Below are positions 8,939-16,604 of a DNA stretch of 46,210 nucleotides, one piece after another. A program made the position numbers and the translations under genes. Position 1 is the first letter of the stretch; each line of letters begins with the position of its first letter. Source of the stretch: Verrucomicrobiota bacterium (GTDB lineage Bacteria; Verrucomicrobiota; Verrucomicrobiia; Limisphaerales; JACDHS01); assembly GCA_013820875.1 (NCBI GenBank), contig JACDHS010000021.1, positions 1 through 46,210 of the forward strand. Direction: 5' to 3'. The notes beneath the pieces were generated by a model, which had not been told where the DNA came from, did no database searches, and worked only from the letters and a program-made list of their open reading frames with translations.

Positions 8939-9379
8939 ATGAAGAATGGCTTGAAGCTCGCACTTATGACGATCGCACTCCTGCTCCCGTTTGTAACCGG
9001 TTGTTCCAGCTTCCATCGGGATTGGCGGAAAGCCGCCAAAACAGAACCGGTCGAAATCGAAGGACGATGGGAAGGAACGTGGACCAGCGATGCCTCCGGC
9101 CACACTGACAAGGTGCGCTGTCTGCTGACGCCCATTTCCGAAAACACTTACGAAGCACGCTTCCACGCGAAGTATCGAAAAATCCTAAGTTTCGGTTACA
9201 CCGCAACCTTCACCGGTCAGCACACCAACGACGTTTTTTATTTTTCCGGCGACGCAGACCTGGGACGCTTGGCCGGAGGCATTTACACTTATGAAGGTCG
9301 TGTGAGTCCCAGGAACTTCTTTTCCACCTACAACTCGAAATACGATCACGGGACATTTGAGATGGGCAGGCCGGATTGA
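8939..9379 (+). CDS. Putative lipoprotein
   Basis: A 146-residue protein starting MKNGLKLALMTIALLLPF, with a lipobox-like VTGC (Cys near residue 22) for lipid attachment. An in-frame ATG at 8921 exists, but the start at 8939 places a charged residue and hydrophobic core correctly, with GCGAGAG upstream as a plausible ribosome site. The mature part (IEGRWEGTWTSDASGHTDKVRCLLTPISENTYEARFHAKY...) looks like a small beta-barrel or beta-sandwich domain. I recognise no named family. It is divergent from the PVC dehydrogenase gene. Confidence 0.68.
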   Translation: MKNGLKLALMTIALLLPFVTGCSSFHRDWRKAAKTEPVEIEGRWEGTWTSDASGHTDKVRCLLTPISENTYEARFHAKYRKILSFGYTATFTGQHTNDVFYFSGDADLGRLAGGIYTYEGRVSPRNFFSTYNSKYDHGTFEMGRPD

Positions 9380-9464
9380 TTAAGTGAAGTCTTACAGGGA
9401 TGAATTTTTGGACGATAAGCATGATCGTCGTATATAAAAACATCAAAAAGAGGTGTTGATTTGC

Positions 9465-9492
9465 TTGAAGCCAAAACGGAAAGTGCTACAGT
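9465..9492 (+). promoter_or_regulatory. Possible sigma-70-type promoter for tRNA-Ser
   Basis: TTGAAG (9465-9470) and TACAGT (9487-9492) are separated by 16 bp and lie about 87 bp upstream of the tRNA. The -10 match is fair and the -35 match is fair. No other gene is nearby to the right, which favours this assignment. Confidence 0.4.
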
Positions 9493-9578
9493 TTCGCGCC
9501 TGATACGACCGTGACTGTCTGGATCCATCCGCAAGGATGCCTTTGATCATCGCGGCAGTTTCGGAAAATTCACAGACC

Positions 9579-10660
<1,082 letters not shown>

Positions 10661-11929
10661 ATGCGTGCCTATCGTCCATTTCTCATCCTGCTGATTGCTG
10701 CGTCGGTGCTCAATGTTCTTGTTGCTTGGGCGTGCATCTCGTGGTCCCCGTACACGAGTCATACCAAGCCGTCCGACAAACCGAGCGCCAGCGGCTATCC
10801 GCCCACTACTGCTGGGCCATATGGGCAGCAGGCATGGTGGTTCTCCGCCGCTGGTTTTGGGGTCTGGCAGTCAGTTCCTTCCGGCGCACGCGGAGCGGAC
10901 GGACAGTTCCTGTATTGGCGAGGCAGCCACACACCCGCCTATTATCGCGGCGGCTGGCCTATGCACGCTCTCCAGTCCACCGTGACGTTCCACAATTATG
11001 AGGCACGGTGGGATTTACCCGCTAGAGAGATACTGCGGCGGGGCATCCAGACCAGTTGGCTTCCGTCGTGGTTGCACGCTCATGAACATCGGCGTTTGCC
11101 CGTCGTTCCCCTCTGGCCTGACTTCGTCATCAATATCGTGTTGTATTTTGGCGTGCTCATCGCAGGCCGTTTGTTTTGCGTGCGAGTTCTGCTGAGAACG
11201 CCGAACCAGCCGGATGCACCGAACGCCGCGATAGCGCTGGTGGGCCAAGCTGGTCGTCATTGGCGCGGCGTCGGTGATCCGGAACGTTCGCTGCGAGTTA
11301 TGATTGGGAGACTGCCCATAGCGTTTGTCGTTAGCTGTGCGTTCGTTGCTGGATGCGACACCGGTGATCAGCCGCCGCCTGCAACGAGAACTCCGCCGCA
11401 TGCGGTCAAGAGCCCAGGCACTCTCTCAAATGCAGGATTAGAAGCGCAGGGCCGCGAAACCGGCGTAGAAACCGGCGGAATAAGCGGGCGAGACGCTCAA
11501 GACGCTCTCGTTGCCTCGGCCCCCCTCCCAGGCTGCCGGTCTAATAAGCTTGCTTGGGGCTGGGAAAGTCTCGATGACGCAGAATTCAGGCTAGAGCAAT
11601 ATAAGCACGTCCTTATTGTCCGTATTGATGAAGATTTCTCGACGGGAAGAGGACCTTACGGACTCACAGCACATAATTACCGGGCTACTGTTGTAAGATC
11701 GTATAAAGGAAATTGGCGAACCGGTGAGAAGATCGCTTTCGTGCATTATGTCGACTCACCGCCTTCGGCGATGCCGCCTCGAAACGCACTTTCCGGCGAG
11801 CTCAGATATGTTTTTACGAACGAACACACGGATTCTCAAATAGCTCTCGACACAGGCGAGTTCGGAGCATACTGCGAGCAGTCGATGGCTCCTGCACTTG
11901 AGGCGATTTACCCCGCAAGGAGCAGATGA
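10661..11929 (+). CDS. Composite cassette gene: membrane protein fused to a lipoprotein-like protein
   Basis: A 422-residue frame that looks like two genes in one. Residues 1-~200 have an N-terminal membrane segment (FLILLIAASVLNVLVAWACI), a WWF/W-rich extracellular part and a second membrane segment (FVINIVLYFGVLIAG), a layout of small membrane proteins often found in such clusters. Residue 214 is a methionine (ATG at 11300) that begins a fresh signal peptide with lipobox (MIGRLPIAFVVSCAFVAGC). It is followed by a Pro/Thr-rich linker and a ~130-residue domain (HVLIVRIDEDF, YRATVVRSYKGNWRTGEKI). GTTCGCT at 11286-11292 lies seven bases before that ATG, where an attC core would be, with ACCGAAC ~70 bases earlier. 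Two former cassettes may have fused by read-through. The second part may be translated alone. Families are not recognised. Confidence 0.6.
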   Translation: MRAYRPFLILLIAASVLNVLVAWACISWSPYTSHTKPSDKPSASGYPPTTAGPYGQQAWWFSAAGFGVWQSVPSGARGADGQFLYWRGSHTPAYYRGGWPMHALQSTVTFHNYEARWDLPAREILRRGIQTSWLPSWLHAHEHRRLPVVPLWPDFVINIVLYFGVLIAGRLFCVRVLLRTPNQPDAPNAAIALVGQAGRHWRGVGDPERSLRVMIGRLPIAFVVSCAFVAGCDTGDQPPPATRTPPHAVKSPGTLSNAGLEAQGRETGVETGGISGRDAQDALVASAPLPGCRSNKLAWGWESLDDAEFRLEQYKHVLIVRIDEDFSTGRGPYGLTAHNYRATVVRSYKGNWRTGEKIAFVHYVDSPPSAMPPRNALSGELRYVFTNEHTDSQIALDTGEFGAYCEQSMAPALEAIYPARSR

Positions 11930-11936
11930 TTACGTT

Positions 11937-12062
11937 TGCGAACAAAATCGGTGCAGCCAACAGCGCCCCGCGTTTTCAGTTTTGTGCCTTTGGATCTTCC
12001 ATTGGTTTTGTTCCAGGCGAGCCGGCGTTGATGGGCGCTGTGGCGGACCTTTTACGTTAGCC
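11937..12062 (+). other. Integron attC site 1
   Basis: It starts 7 bases after the stop codon at 11929. R''-like TGCGAAC (11937-11943) and R'-like GTTAGCC (12056-12062) bound a 126-bp imperfect hairpin. The left arm after AAC (AAAATCGGT, G, CAGCC, A, ACAGCGCCC) pairs with the right arm (GGGCGCTGT, GGCGG, ACC...), with two extra bases on the left: a G nine bases after AAC, and an A five bases later. These extrahelical bases are the recognition mark of attC sites. Confidence 0.75.
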
Positions 12063-12072
12063 TGCCAAGCGC

Positions 12073-12543
12073 ATGGTCACATTTCACATCATCCTGAAGT
12101 TCATTGTCGGACACGTCCTCGCTGGCGCTGTCGTGATCTTAGGGACGCTGCTTGTGACTTTGGTGTGCTACATCGTCGGACTCGCCACCGCACCGCAGGG
12201 CATTGACACACCCGCAGCGGTGATACCCGAGTTCCTCATGTTGATGTTCGTGACTGGAGTTTTTGCTGTGGCTGCTTCGACTGGTTCGTTCGTGATTTCC
12301 ACTCTCCTGACCTGGCTTCGCACGAAGCGGCCGTTTCCAGTTTGGCTTCCTGTGGTTGTCATTCCTTTGCTCACATTCGTTGTCGTTCTCTTGGCCTTTG
12401 GACAGACCCGAGGCATGGATTTTGTGGCGCTCGTGACAGGTTTGGCGTTTGTCTATTTCGCGATTTATTGGACACTTCTCACGTCATCCAGCGCTGTGCT
12501 GGGTTTCGCACGACGGAAGTTATCCAGAGAGAGGCCAGCATGA
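12073..12543 (+). CDS. Cassette gene: four-helix membrane protein
   Basis: A 156-residue hydrophobic protein with about four transmembrane segments (FIVGHVLAGAVVILGTLLVTLVC, FLMLMFVTGVFAVAAS, WLPVVVIPLLTFVVVLLAF, FVALVTGLAFVYFAIYWTLL). The ATG is only ten bases after the core site of attC 1 and the stop is ten bases before attC 2, leaving almost no leader, as in integron gene cassettes. No family is recognised. It is presumably expressed by read-through from upstream or from a weak internal promoter. Confidence 0.75.
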   Translation: MVTFHIILKFIVGHVLAGAVVILGTLLVTLVCYIVGLATAPQGIDTPAAVIPEFLMLMFVTGVFAVAASTGSFVISTLLTWLRTKRPFPVWLPVVVIPLLTFVVVLLAFGQTRGMDFVALVTGLAFVYFAIYWTLLTSSSAVLGFARRKLSRERPA

Positions 12544-12553
12544 CAATCGGGCA

Positions 12554-12646
12554 GGCTAACAAACCGGCTGCAGACAAGGCCGGGATCGCACTTCTGTTTG
12601 CAATCGAATACTATTGCTCCGGCCTGTCTGAGCCGGGGCGTTCTCC
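12554..12646 (+). other. Integron attC site 2
   Basis: R'' GGCTAAC (12554-12560) and R'-like GTTCTCC (12640-12646) bound 93 bp. The arms pair almost perfectly: left CCGGCT-G-CAGAC-A-AGGCCGG against right CCGGCCT-GTCTG-AGCCGG. The single extra G (nine bases after AAC) and extra A (five bases later) bulge out on the same strand. Unpaired 3-nt spacers (AAA/GGC) separate the outer and inner boxes. This is the clearest attC in the window. Confidence 0.88.
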
Positions 12647-12661
12647 CAATTTGATACGCCT

Positions 12662-13234
12662 ATGAGCATGATCGGATGTTTCTACGCTTTGAAGGACGAA
12701 GACCTCGAAGCAATCGTCAAAGCACCCAAACGGATTCATCGGCTCTGGAGCAAGCCGCCACCACCAAAGGAACCATCCTTCCTAGGTCGATTATTCGGAG
12801 CACAAAAACAGTCGCCTGCGGATCAGGATCAGTGGGAGCCTTCGGACAAGCCTACGGCGTTCGACGTGGACAAGGCATGGCAAGGCATCCATTTTCTCCT
12901 GACTGGTAGTGATTGGGAGGGCGATGGTCCGCTAGCGTTCATCCTGCATGGGGGGCGTGAGATTCCCGAGGACCTCGGCTATGGTTCCCCGCATGGATTT
13001 ACTTCTTCTGAAGTGAGAGTTATCGATGCGGCACTGAGAGATGTCGAAGCGTCCGCGCTTTATGAACGCGCTGATCTTTCAAAGTTCACTGAGCAGGAGA
13101 TTTATCCGCAGATTTGGGCGACGGAGCCAAAGGAGCAGTGCATTGGGTACGTCACGGAATATTTTAAGGAGCTTAAGAAATTTGTCGCTGAGTCAGCACA
13201 GTCAGGCCGCGCTCTGATCGCATACATCGGATGA
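12662..13234 (+). CDS. Cassette gene: DUF1877-like (YfbM-type) protein
   Basis: A 190-residue cytoplasmic protein beginning MSMIGCFYALKDEDLEAI, the typical opening of DUF1877/YfbM proteins. FDVDKAWQGIHFLLTGSDWEGDGPLAFILHGG (given here as the family's 'lDldKsWhgiHfLLtG' region, about residues 73-105) is the other hallmark. A Pro-rich insert with KPPPPKEPSFLGRLFG lies before it. The molecular function of the family is unknown. Members are frequent cargo in integron cassettes and mobile regions, which agrees with its place between two attC sites. Start chosen at 12662; the ATG two codons later would also work. Confidence 0.85.
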   Translation: MSMIGCFYALKDEDLEAIVKAPKRIHRLWSKPPPPKEPSFLGRLFGAQKQSPADQDQWEPSDKPTAFDVDKAWQGIHFLLTGSDWEGDGPLAFILHGGREIPEDLGYGSPHGFTSSEVRVIDAALRDVEASALYERADLSKFTEQEIYPQIWATEPKEQCIGYVTEYFKELKKFVAESAQSGRALIAYIG

Positions 13235-13238
13235 CAAA

Positions 13239-13337
13239 GGCGAACCAGGTCACTGCAGCCAACGCCGGGAAGCGCTTTCAGTTCCGCTTCGCGGTTCATG
13301 TCCTTTTGCCCGGAGTGGCTGAGTTCAATCGTTCGGC
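13239..13337 (+). other. Integron attC site 3
   Basis: R'' GGCGAAC (13239-13245) and R' GTTCGGC (13331-13337) are complementary at six of seven positions and lie 99 bp apart overall. The left arm reads, after AAC, nine bases, G, CAGCC, A, ACGCCGGG; the right arm CCCGGAGT-GGCTG-AGTTC pairs with it and leaves the G and A unpaired. The 4-base gap after the preceding stop codon and the 10-base gap before the next ATG fit a cassette junction. Confidence 0.85.
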
Positions 13338-13347
13338 GGATTGAGCA

Positions 13348-13854
13348 ATGCGCTTGTTTTCAAAATTCCTTCTTCTGTCACTTCTCTTCTTTATTTGGAG
13401 TTGCTCAGAACGCGGCCAAATGGAACCACAAGCAAGCTCACCATCTATGCAAATACAACCCCAGAAGACCTCCCCATCAATCTACAATTCGGAAGAATTC
13501 AGAACGAAGATAACCGCTCTGACACAACGTACTAATGATGGTCCCTTTCTCATTATCACGGAGAGGAGCAGCCAGAAATATGTGCAGTTTGCAGGAACCA
13601 ATCTCTTTTTCGATTTGCCCCATCAGACCCTTTCAGAAGCAGAGATGAAGCGTGCAGCCGTGATTCTAAAACACTACGGAATCGAAGGTCCTGAGACGTA
13701 CCAAATCGGAAGCGGCCCGCAGGGATGGAAGCAGACAGCGTTCCAGAAGGACTTGGGCGGTGACGTCTCGCAGGCAATTCTTATGGTTGAGGCGGTGCTT
13801 TTTGAAGTTTACGGTTTCTCGCGTAGTTGTACTATAGGCTATAGTGAGTATTGA
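13348..13854 (+). CDS. Cassette gene: putative lipoprotein
   Basis: A 168-residue protein with an N-terminal signal (MRLFSKFLLLSLLFFIWSC) ending in a lipobox-like cysteine at residue 19, then a polar Ser/Pro/Gln-rich linker (SSPSMQIQPQKTSPS) and a ~110-residue domain containing GPFLIITERSSQKYVQFAGT. A family is not recognised, although the 'IxxxxSxKFVQF' strand resembles small hypothetical proteins of other cassette arrays. It starts ten bases after the core site of attC 3 and ends three bases before attC 4. Confidence 0.75.
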   Translation: MRLFSKFLLLSLLFFIWSCSERGQMEPQASSPSMQIQPQKTSPSIYNSEEFRTKITALTQRTNDGPFLIITERSSQKYVQFAGTNLFFDLPHQTLSEAEMKRAAVILKHYGIEGPETYQIGSGPQGWKQTAFQKDLGGDVSQAILMVEAVLFEVYGFSRSCTIGYSEY

Positions 13855-13857
13855 ATT

Positions 13858-13959
13858 GCCCAACCAAGCGCTGGATCGAATGACGAGGAGCGCGGTCGCA
13901 TCCTTGTTCCAATCGGTATTTTCTTGGCGCGCTCCTCATCATCGGTCAGCTCGTTGGCA
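13858..13959 (+). other. Integron attC site 4
   Basis: R'' GCCCAAC (13858-13864) matches the RYYYAAC consensus fully; R' is GTTGGCA (13953-13959). The left arm after AAC (CAAGCGCTG, G, ATCGA, A, TGACGAGGAGCGCG) pairs with the right arm CGCGCTCCTCATCA-TCGGT-CAGC with a few mismatches, leaving the same two bulged bases, G then A five bases later. Total length 102 bp. Spacer lengths on the two sides differ by about three bases. Confidence 0.85.
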
Positions 13960-13962
13960 TGC

Positions 13963-14277
13963 ATGAAGGCGTCACTCCCGGTCTGCAAAAGAAGGATATG
14001 GTTCGGAGTTGTTGCTGCGGGGCTCTATTGCAGCCTGTGGTTTTTTACCCATTTATTTGGCGCACATCAGGTACGTAGCTGTGCAATACAGGCTATGAAT
14101 GTGCCGAAGGGTACGCCTGTTGTCTCTTGTTCAACTCGTGCCTATGCACCGTTTCTGATCCGGGCAGATTATGGTTGGCAGAGCGGGCCGGTCTACGGCG
14201 ATGGTGGTAGTGCTCTCTACTTGTGGTTTTTCGGTCGCTCTTTTCGCATTTGGGAGTTAGATCATTGGGCATCATGA
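13963..14277 (+). CDS. Cassette gene: small membrane protein
   Basis: A 104-residue protein (MKASLPVCKRRIWFGVVAAG...) with one clear membrane segment (IWFGVVAAGLYCSLWFFTHLF) and an external part containing cysteines (SCAIQAMNVPKGTPVVSC). The ATG at 13963 is three bases after the core site of attC 4; longer in-frame starts would lie inside the attC and are unlikely. No family is recognised. It ends ten bases before a half-attC. Confidence 0.65.
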   Translation: MKASLPVCKRRIWFGVVAAGLYCSLWFFTHLFGAHQVRSCAIQAMNVPKGTPVVSCSTRAYAPFLIRADYGWQSGPVYGDGGSALYLWFFGRSFRIWELDHWAS

Positions 14278-14287
14278 GGCACAACAT

Positions 14288-14311
14288 TGCGAACCATGGA
14301 TCTGCAGATTT
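14288..14311 (+). other. Truncated attC site (left half only)
   Basis: TGCGAAC (same R'' as attC 1) is followed by nine bases, G, CAGAT, T, which repeats the attC spacing. No matching right arm follows; instead the sequence runs into the hairpin-rich repeat region at 14345. The right half seems to have been lost when that repeat entered, which probably marks the right end of the intact cassette array. Confidence 0.4.
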
Positions 14312-14825
14312 GTAATATGTAATGGGTTATTTCGTTGGTAGCGTGGCTTACGCAACCCGCGCTGGGGTTGTAAAAAAGGGATCGCGTTTCCCAGCCCCGA
14401 CCAGATCGGGGCTGGGCTTGGTTACGCAATCCTTTTGGGATTGAGAGCGAGCGACCTGCTGTTTGTTCCAGGAATTTCAGCTCACCGGCTCCTTTTCTCC
14501 TTTTCCCACTTTCCTGCCTGCTCACTTTCTCCCATCAACCCGGGGACAGGCAGGATGCCTGTCCTACTCTAAAGACGCCTCCTCCTCCTGATTCTCGCAG
14601 TAAGTCGCCATGCCGGAGTCGGCTACCATCTTCCGCAATTGCGCGGGGGCGTATTGAGGGCTTTGATCAGATGTTCTTGTCAGGACAACGAATGGCATGA
14701 ACGCCGCGATTGCTTTGCTTTGGCATTTTGGTATTCATAGCGCGGTCGGGGGGGGCAGCCATTCGAGGTGTCCCGTCCCGCTGAACAACATCAACCAACC
14801 CAAGTTAAATCCGGACTTCGACACT
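14312..14825. repeat. Intergenic region of stacked structured repeats
   Basis: No gene is supported here. It holds CAACCC/GGGTTG (14353-14370), a perfect 11-bp stem CCCAGCCCCGA/TCGGGGCTGGG with a 5-nt loop (14390-14416), a GTTACGCAATCC...TTTGG motif at 14421-14440 that recurs at 22198-22222, and the inverted second copy of the 1134-1200 dispersed repeat at about 14497-14570 (with GGACAGGCA/TGCCTGTCC). GTTAAAT (14804-14810), just before the next gene, fits the attC core consensus GTTRRRY, but I find no convincing left arm. Confidence 0.6.
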
Positions 14826-15320
14826 ATGACTTCCCCTGTTTCAAAACTTTTATTGATGGCTTTGTGCCTGGTTCTTTGCGGCTGTGCGACACAAAGAACT
14901 TACACTCAGAAGGGTGTGCCACTCGATCCCAGCGCGTCTGCCATCATCATGTGCGACTCCGAGAACACCCATAAGTTTCTCAATGGCCTCAATAAAAAAG
15001 TTTTCATTGCGAGGATCGATGGCAAATCCACTTTTACGGTGAAGGGTGCGCTGACCGATACTGATCCTTATGCAGAGGCTGCATACGTCTCGCCGGGGCG
15101 CCATTATCTCGACCTGAAATATTCGCATTACAATTCCTACGCATGGGGAAGAGTCTGGTTTGATGCTGAGGCTGGAGGCTCCTACATCGTTCGCCGTCGG
15201 ATAAGCGGTTACTCCGTTATCTTTTGGGTTGAAGATATGGAAACCGGCAAGGTGGTAGGGGGCATTCCCGGCGGAGAACCTCCATTGGGTGACCGACCAA
15301 AGGCACCGACTCGCCTTTGA
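14826..15320 (+). CDS. Putative lipoprotein
   Basis: A 164-residue protein starting MTSPVSKLLLMALCLVLCGC, with lipobox LCGC (Cys ~20), so probably outer-membrane or periplasmic. The mature part (SAIIMCDSENTHKFLNGLNKKVFIARIDGKST, then VSPGRHYLDLKYSH and GGSYIVRRRISGYSVIFWVEDMETG) resembles small PEGA-like beta domains in which 'PGxHxLxL' is followed by 'aGxxYxv'. The ATG at 14826 is chosen over an in-frame ATG at 14697 because it puts the signal peptide at the N-terminus. Cytoplasmic roles are unlikely. Confidence 0.72.
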   Translation: MTSPVSKLLLMALCLVLCGCATQRTYTQKGVPLDPSASAIIMCDSENTHKFLNGLNKKVFIARIDGKSTFTVKGALTDTDPYAEAAYVSPGRHYLDLKYSHYNSYAWGRVWFDAEAGGSYIVRRRISGYSVIFWVEDMETGKVVGGIPGGEPPLGDRPKAPTRL

Positions 15321-15442
15321 AGTGGTGAAGGGTGAAACCCAGCCAACGATGTTTTGGCGGAAATTACGATGACTGGTGAGTTCGCCAGTCGCTCTGTCTC
15401 GGGACGGGAGGCGCCTTTTTGCCGCAGAGCGGCAACTGATGG

Positions 15443-15478
15443 TAGCCGTGGGTTTCAACCGGTTAAAACCCACGGCTA
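15443..15478. repeat. 36-bp near-perfect palindrome
   Basis: TAGCCGTGGGTTT and its reverse complement AAACCCACGGCTA flank an AACCGGTT core; only one base pair is mismatched across 36 bp. It can form a cruciform or, when transcribed, a very stable hairpin without a T-run. It is probably a REP-type intergenic repeat, not a terminator. Confidence 0.7.
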
Positions 15479-15573
15479 TTGGGGCGCGATTAAAAAGTGG
15501 GTGCTGGCAGACGGAGCGCGTGAGACTGGAATTAAGTGTTTGGAGTCCCAATATCGCTCTCAAAAATAACGTG

Positions 15574-15612
15574 CTGCGGCTGATGCTTCGCACACAGCCG
15601 CGCTCCGTTCCT
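15574..15612 (-). repeat. Dispersed repeat, copy A
   Basis: Read on the minus strand, GGAGCGCGG, TGTG, GCGAAGCATCAGCCGCAGCA. A copy in plus orientation lies at about 25213-25250 with only small differences. It is non-coding and probably a repeat family of this genome. Confidence 0.65.
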
Positions 15613-15710
15613 TCGGAAATCTCTTCCGCACCCCGACTATTGCGGTAATTGAAAAAAGGCTTGCCTCCCGTCCCTCATTTTAGTTCAGTGCGGCAAGCAC
15701 CCAATTGGCA

Positions 15711-16013
15711 ATGATACGCGACAGCTTTATTAAAACGTTCCTTTCGCTTTGCCTGCTTAATCTATTCCTGTTCCTGCAATTCCTCGTCGCTTCTGAGCAA
15801 CTGACCAAAAGCTTTCAAGCAAATGGCGAACCGGAGTTGCGTTGTGCAGTGACTCACTGGTCTCTCAACGCGCATGCTGAAATTGTCTCCACGGATGTGT
15901 TCATACCGGAGCCTCGCTACATTTGGGTTGGCGAAAACAATTCAACCTTTCATTTTGTTGTTTGCGATTACTTCATCATTCCCGGCCGTGGGCCTCCGAC
16001 TCTTCACACCTGA
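15711..16013 (+). CDS. Small hypothetical exported or membrane protein
   Basis: A 100-residue frame (MIRDSFIKTFLSLCLLNLFLFLQFLVA...) with one strong N-terminal hydrophobic segment that could be a signal peptide or anchor, then a mature part with VTHWSLNAHAEIVSTDVFIPEPRYIW. No family is recognised. It could start two codons earlier. It sits in the same orientation as the cassette genes but without a recognisable attC after it. Confidence 0.45.
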   Translation: MIRDSFIKTFLSLCLLNLFLFLQFLVASEQLTKSFQANGEPELRCAVTHWSLNAHAEIVSTDVFIPEPRYIWVGENNSTFHFVVCDYFIIPGRGPPTLHT

Positions 16014-16119
16014 TTCCTGTTCGGTCTTCCGCAAGGTTAAGCTTGTCGGAGGAATATTCATCAACCAACACTGTAGTGTTCGCGAAGAAATAATCTTCCG
16101 TATGCAGTGAGAAAACAGT

Positions 16120-16410
16120 GTGAAACAAATTTTCGCAGTCCTGTTACTTAGCTTTGGAGTTTATAGCTTCGCGTTTGGAATGTACATCAGCGCGCGATCC
16201 ATTGAGACACAACGTATGGAACGTTTGAAAACCATCGTTTATCCGGGAGAGCGGCCACCATCGGTCATCAAGTCGAGTCCGATCGCGAGGTATCCTGTCG
16301 GTTTATTTCTCCTGAGTGCCAGTGGGACGACGTTTGGTATCTGGGGCGGAGTGCATCTGCTCTGGCAAAGCAAAACGGCGAAGAAGAACCCAAAAAAGAA
16401 AAAATCATAA
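16120..16410 (+). CDS. Small membrane protein with two helices
   Basis: A 96-residue protein with two membrane segments (IFAVLLLSFGVYSFAFGMYI and VGLFLLSASGTTFGIWGGVHLLW) joined by a ~40-residue polar loop, and a very basic tail (KKNPKKKKS) that should stay in the cytoplasm. No family is recognised. It ends directly against the large inverted repeat at 16412, which may stop its transcript. Confidence 0.6.
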   Translation: MKQIFAVLLLSFGVYSFAFGMYISARSIETQRMERLKTIVYPGERPPSVIKSSPIARYPVGLFLLSASGTTFGIWGGVHLLWQSKTAKKNPKKKKS

Positions 16411-16411
16411 A

Positions 16412-16498
16412 GCCGCAGCAATTTGGAGGCGCACCAACCTGGATTGAGTTTCACAGGCAGGTTCGCCTCGAATCAACGCGCTTCCACATTGCTGCGGC
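16412..16498. repeat. Nested long inverted repeat
   Basis: The outer stem GCCGCAGCAAT/ATTGCTGCGGC is perfect over 11 bp. Inside it, AGGCG-(4 nt)-AACCTG pairs with CAGGTT-CGCCT with a four-base internal bulge. Total length is 87 bp. It has neither a T-run nor the RYYYAAC/GTTRRRY boxes of attC. It could be a structured RNA element, a large transcription terminator or a MITE-like repeat. Confidence 0.6.
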
Positions 16499-16604
16499 CT
16501 AAAGATTTGTTCATCCCGCCTTTTCTGACGGCAAGATGCCGGCAGCACTTTGGCGGAATCATCCCAGCAACACTCGAATCCAAAAATCAAAAATTTCCAT
16601 ACCT

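Larger units (their letters stand above)
15321..15710. other. Intergenic region with palindromic repeats
   Basis: No gene is supported. It contains the 36-bp palindrome at 15443-15478 and a dispersed repeat at about 15574-15612 (listed separately), plus an inverted repeat GCTTGCC/GGCAAGC around 15660-15697 just before the next small gene. Confidence 0.5.

Noticed and set aside
15321-15360. Additional attC after the lipoprotein gene at 14826
   Set aside because: CAGCCAAC followed by nine bases, G, five bases, A fits the left-arm spacing, but no complementary right arm or core site could be found.
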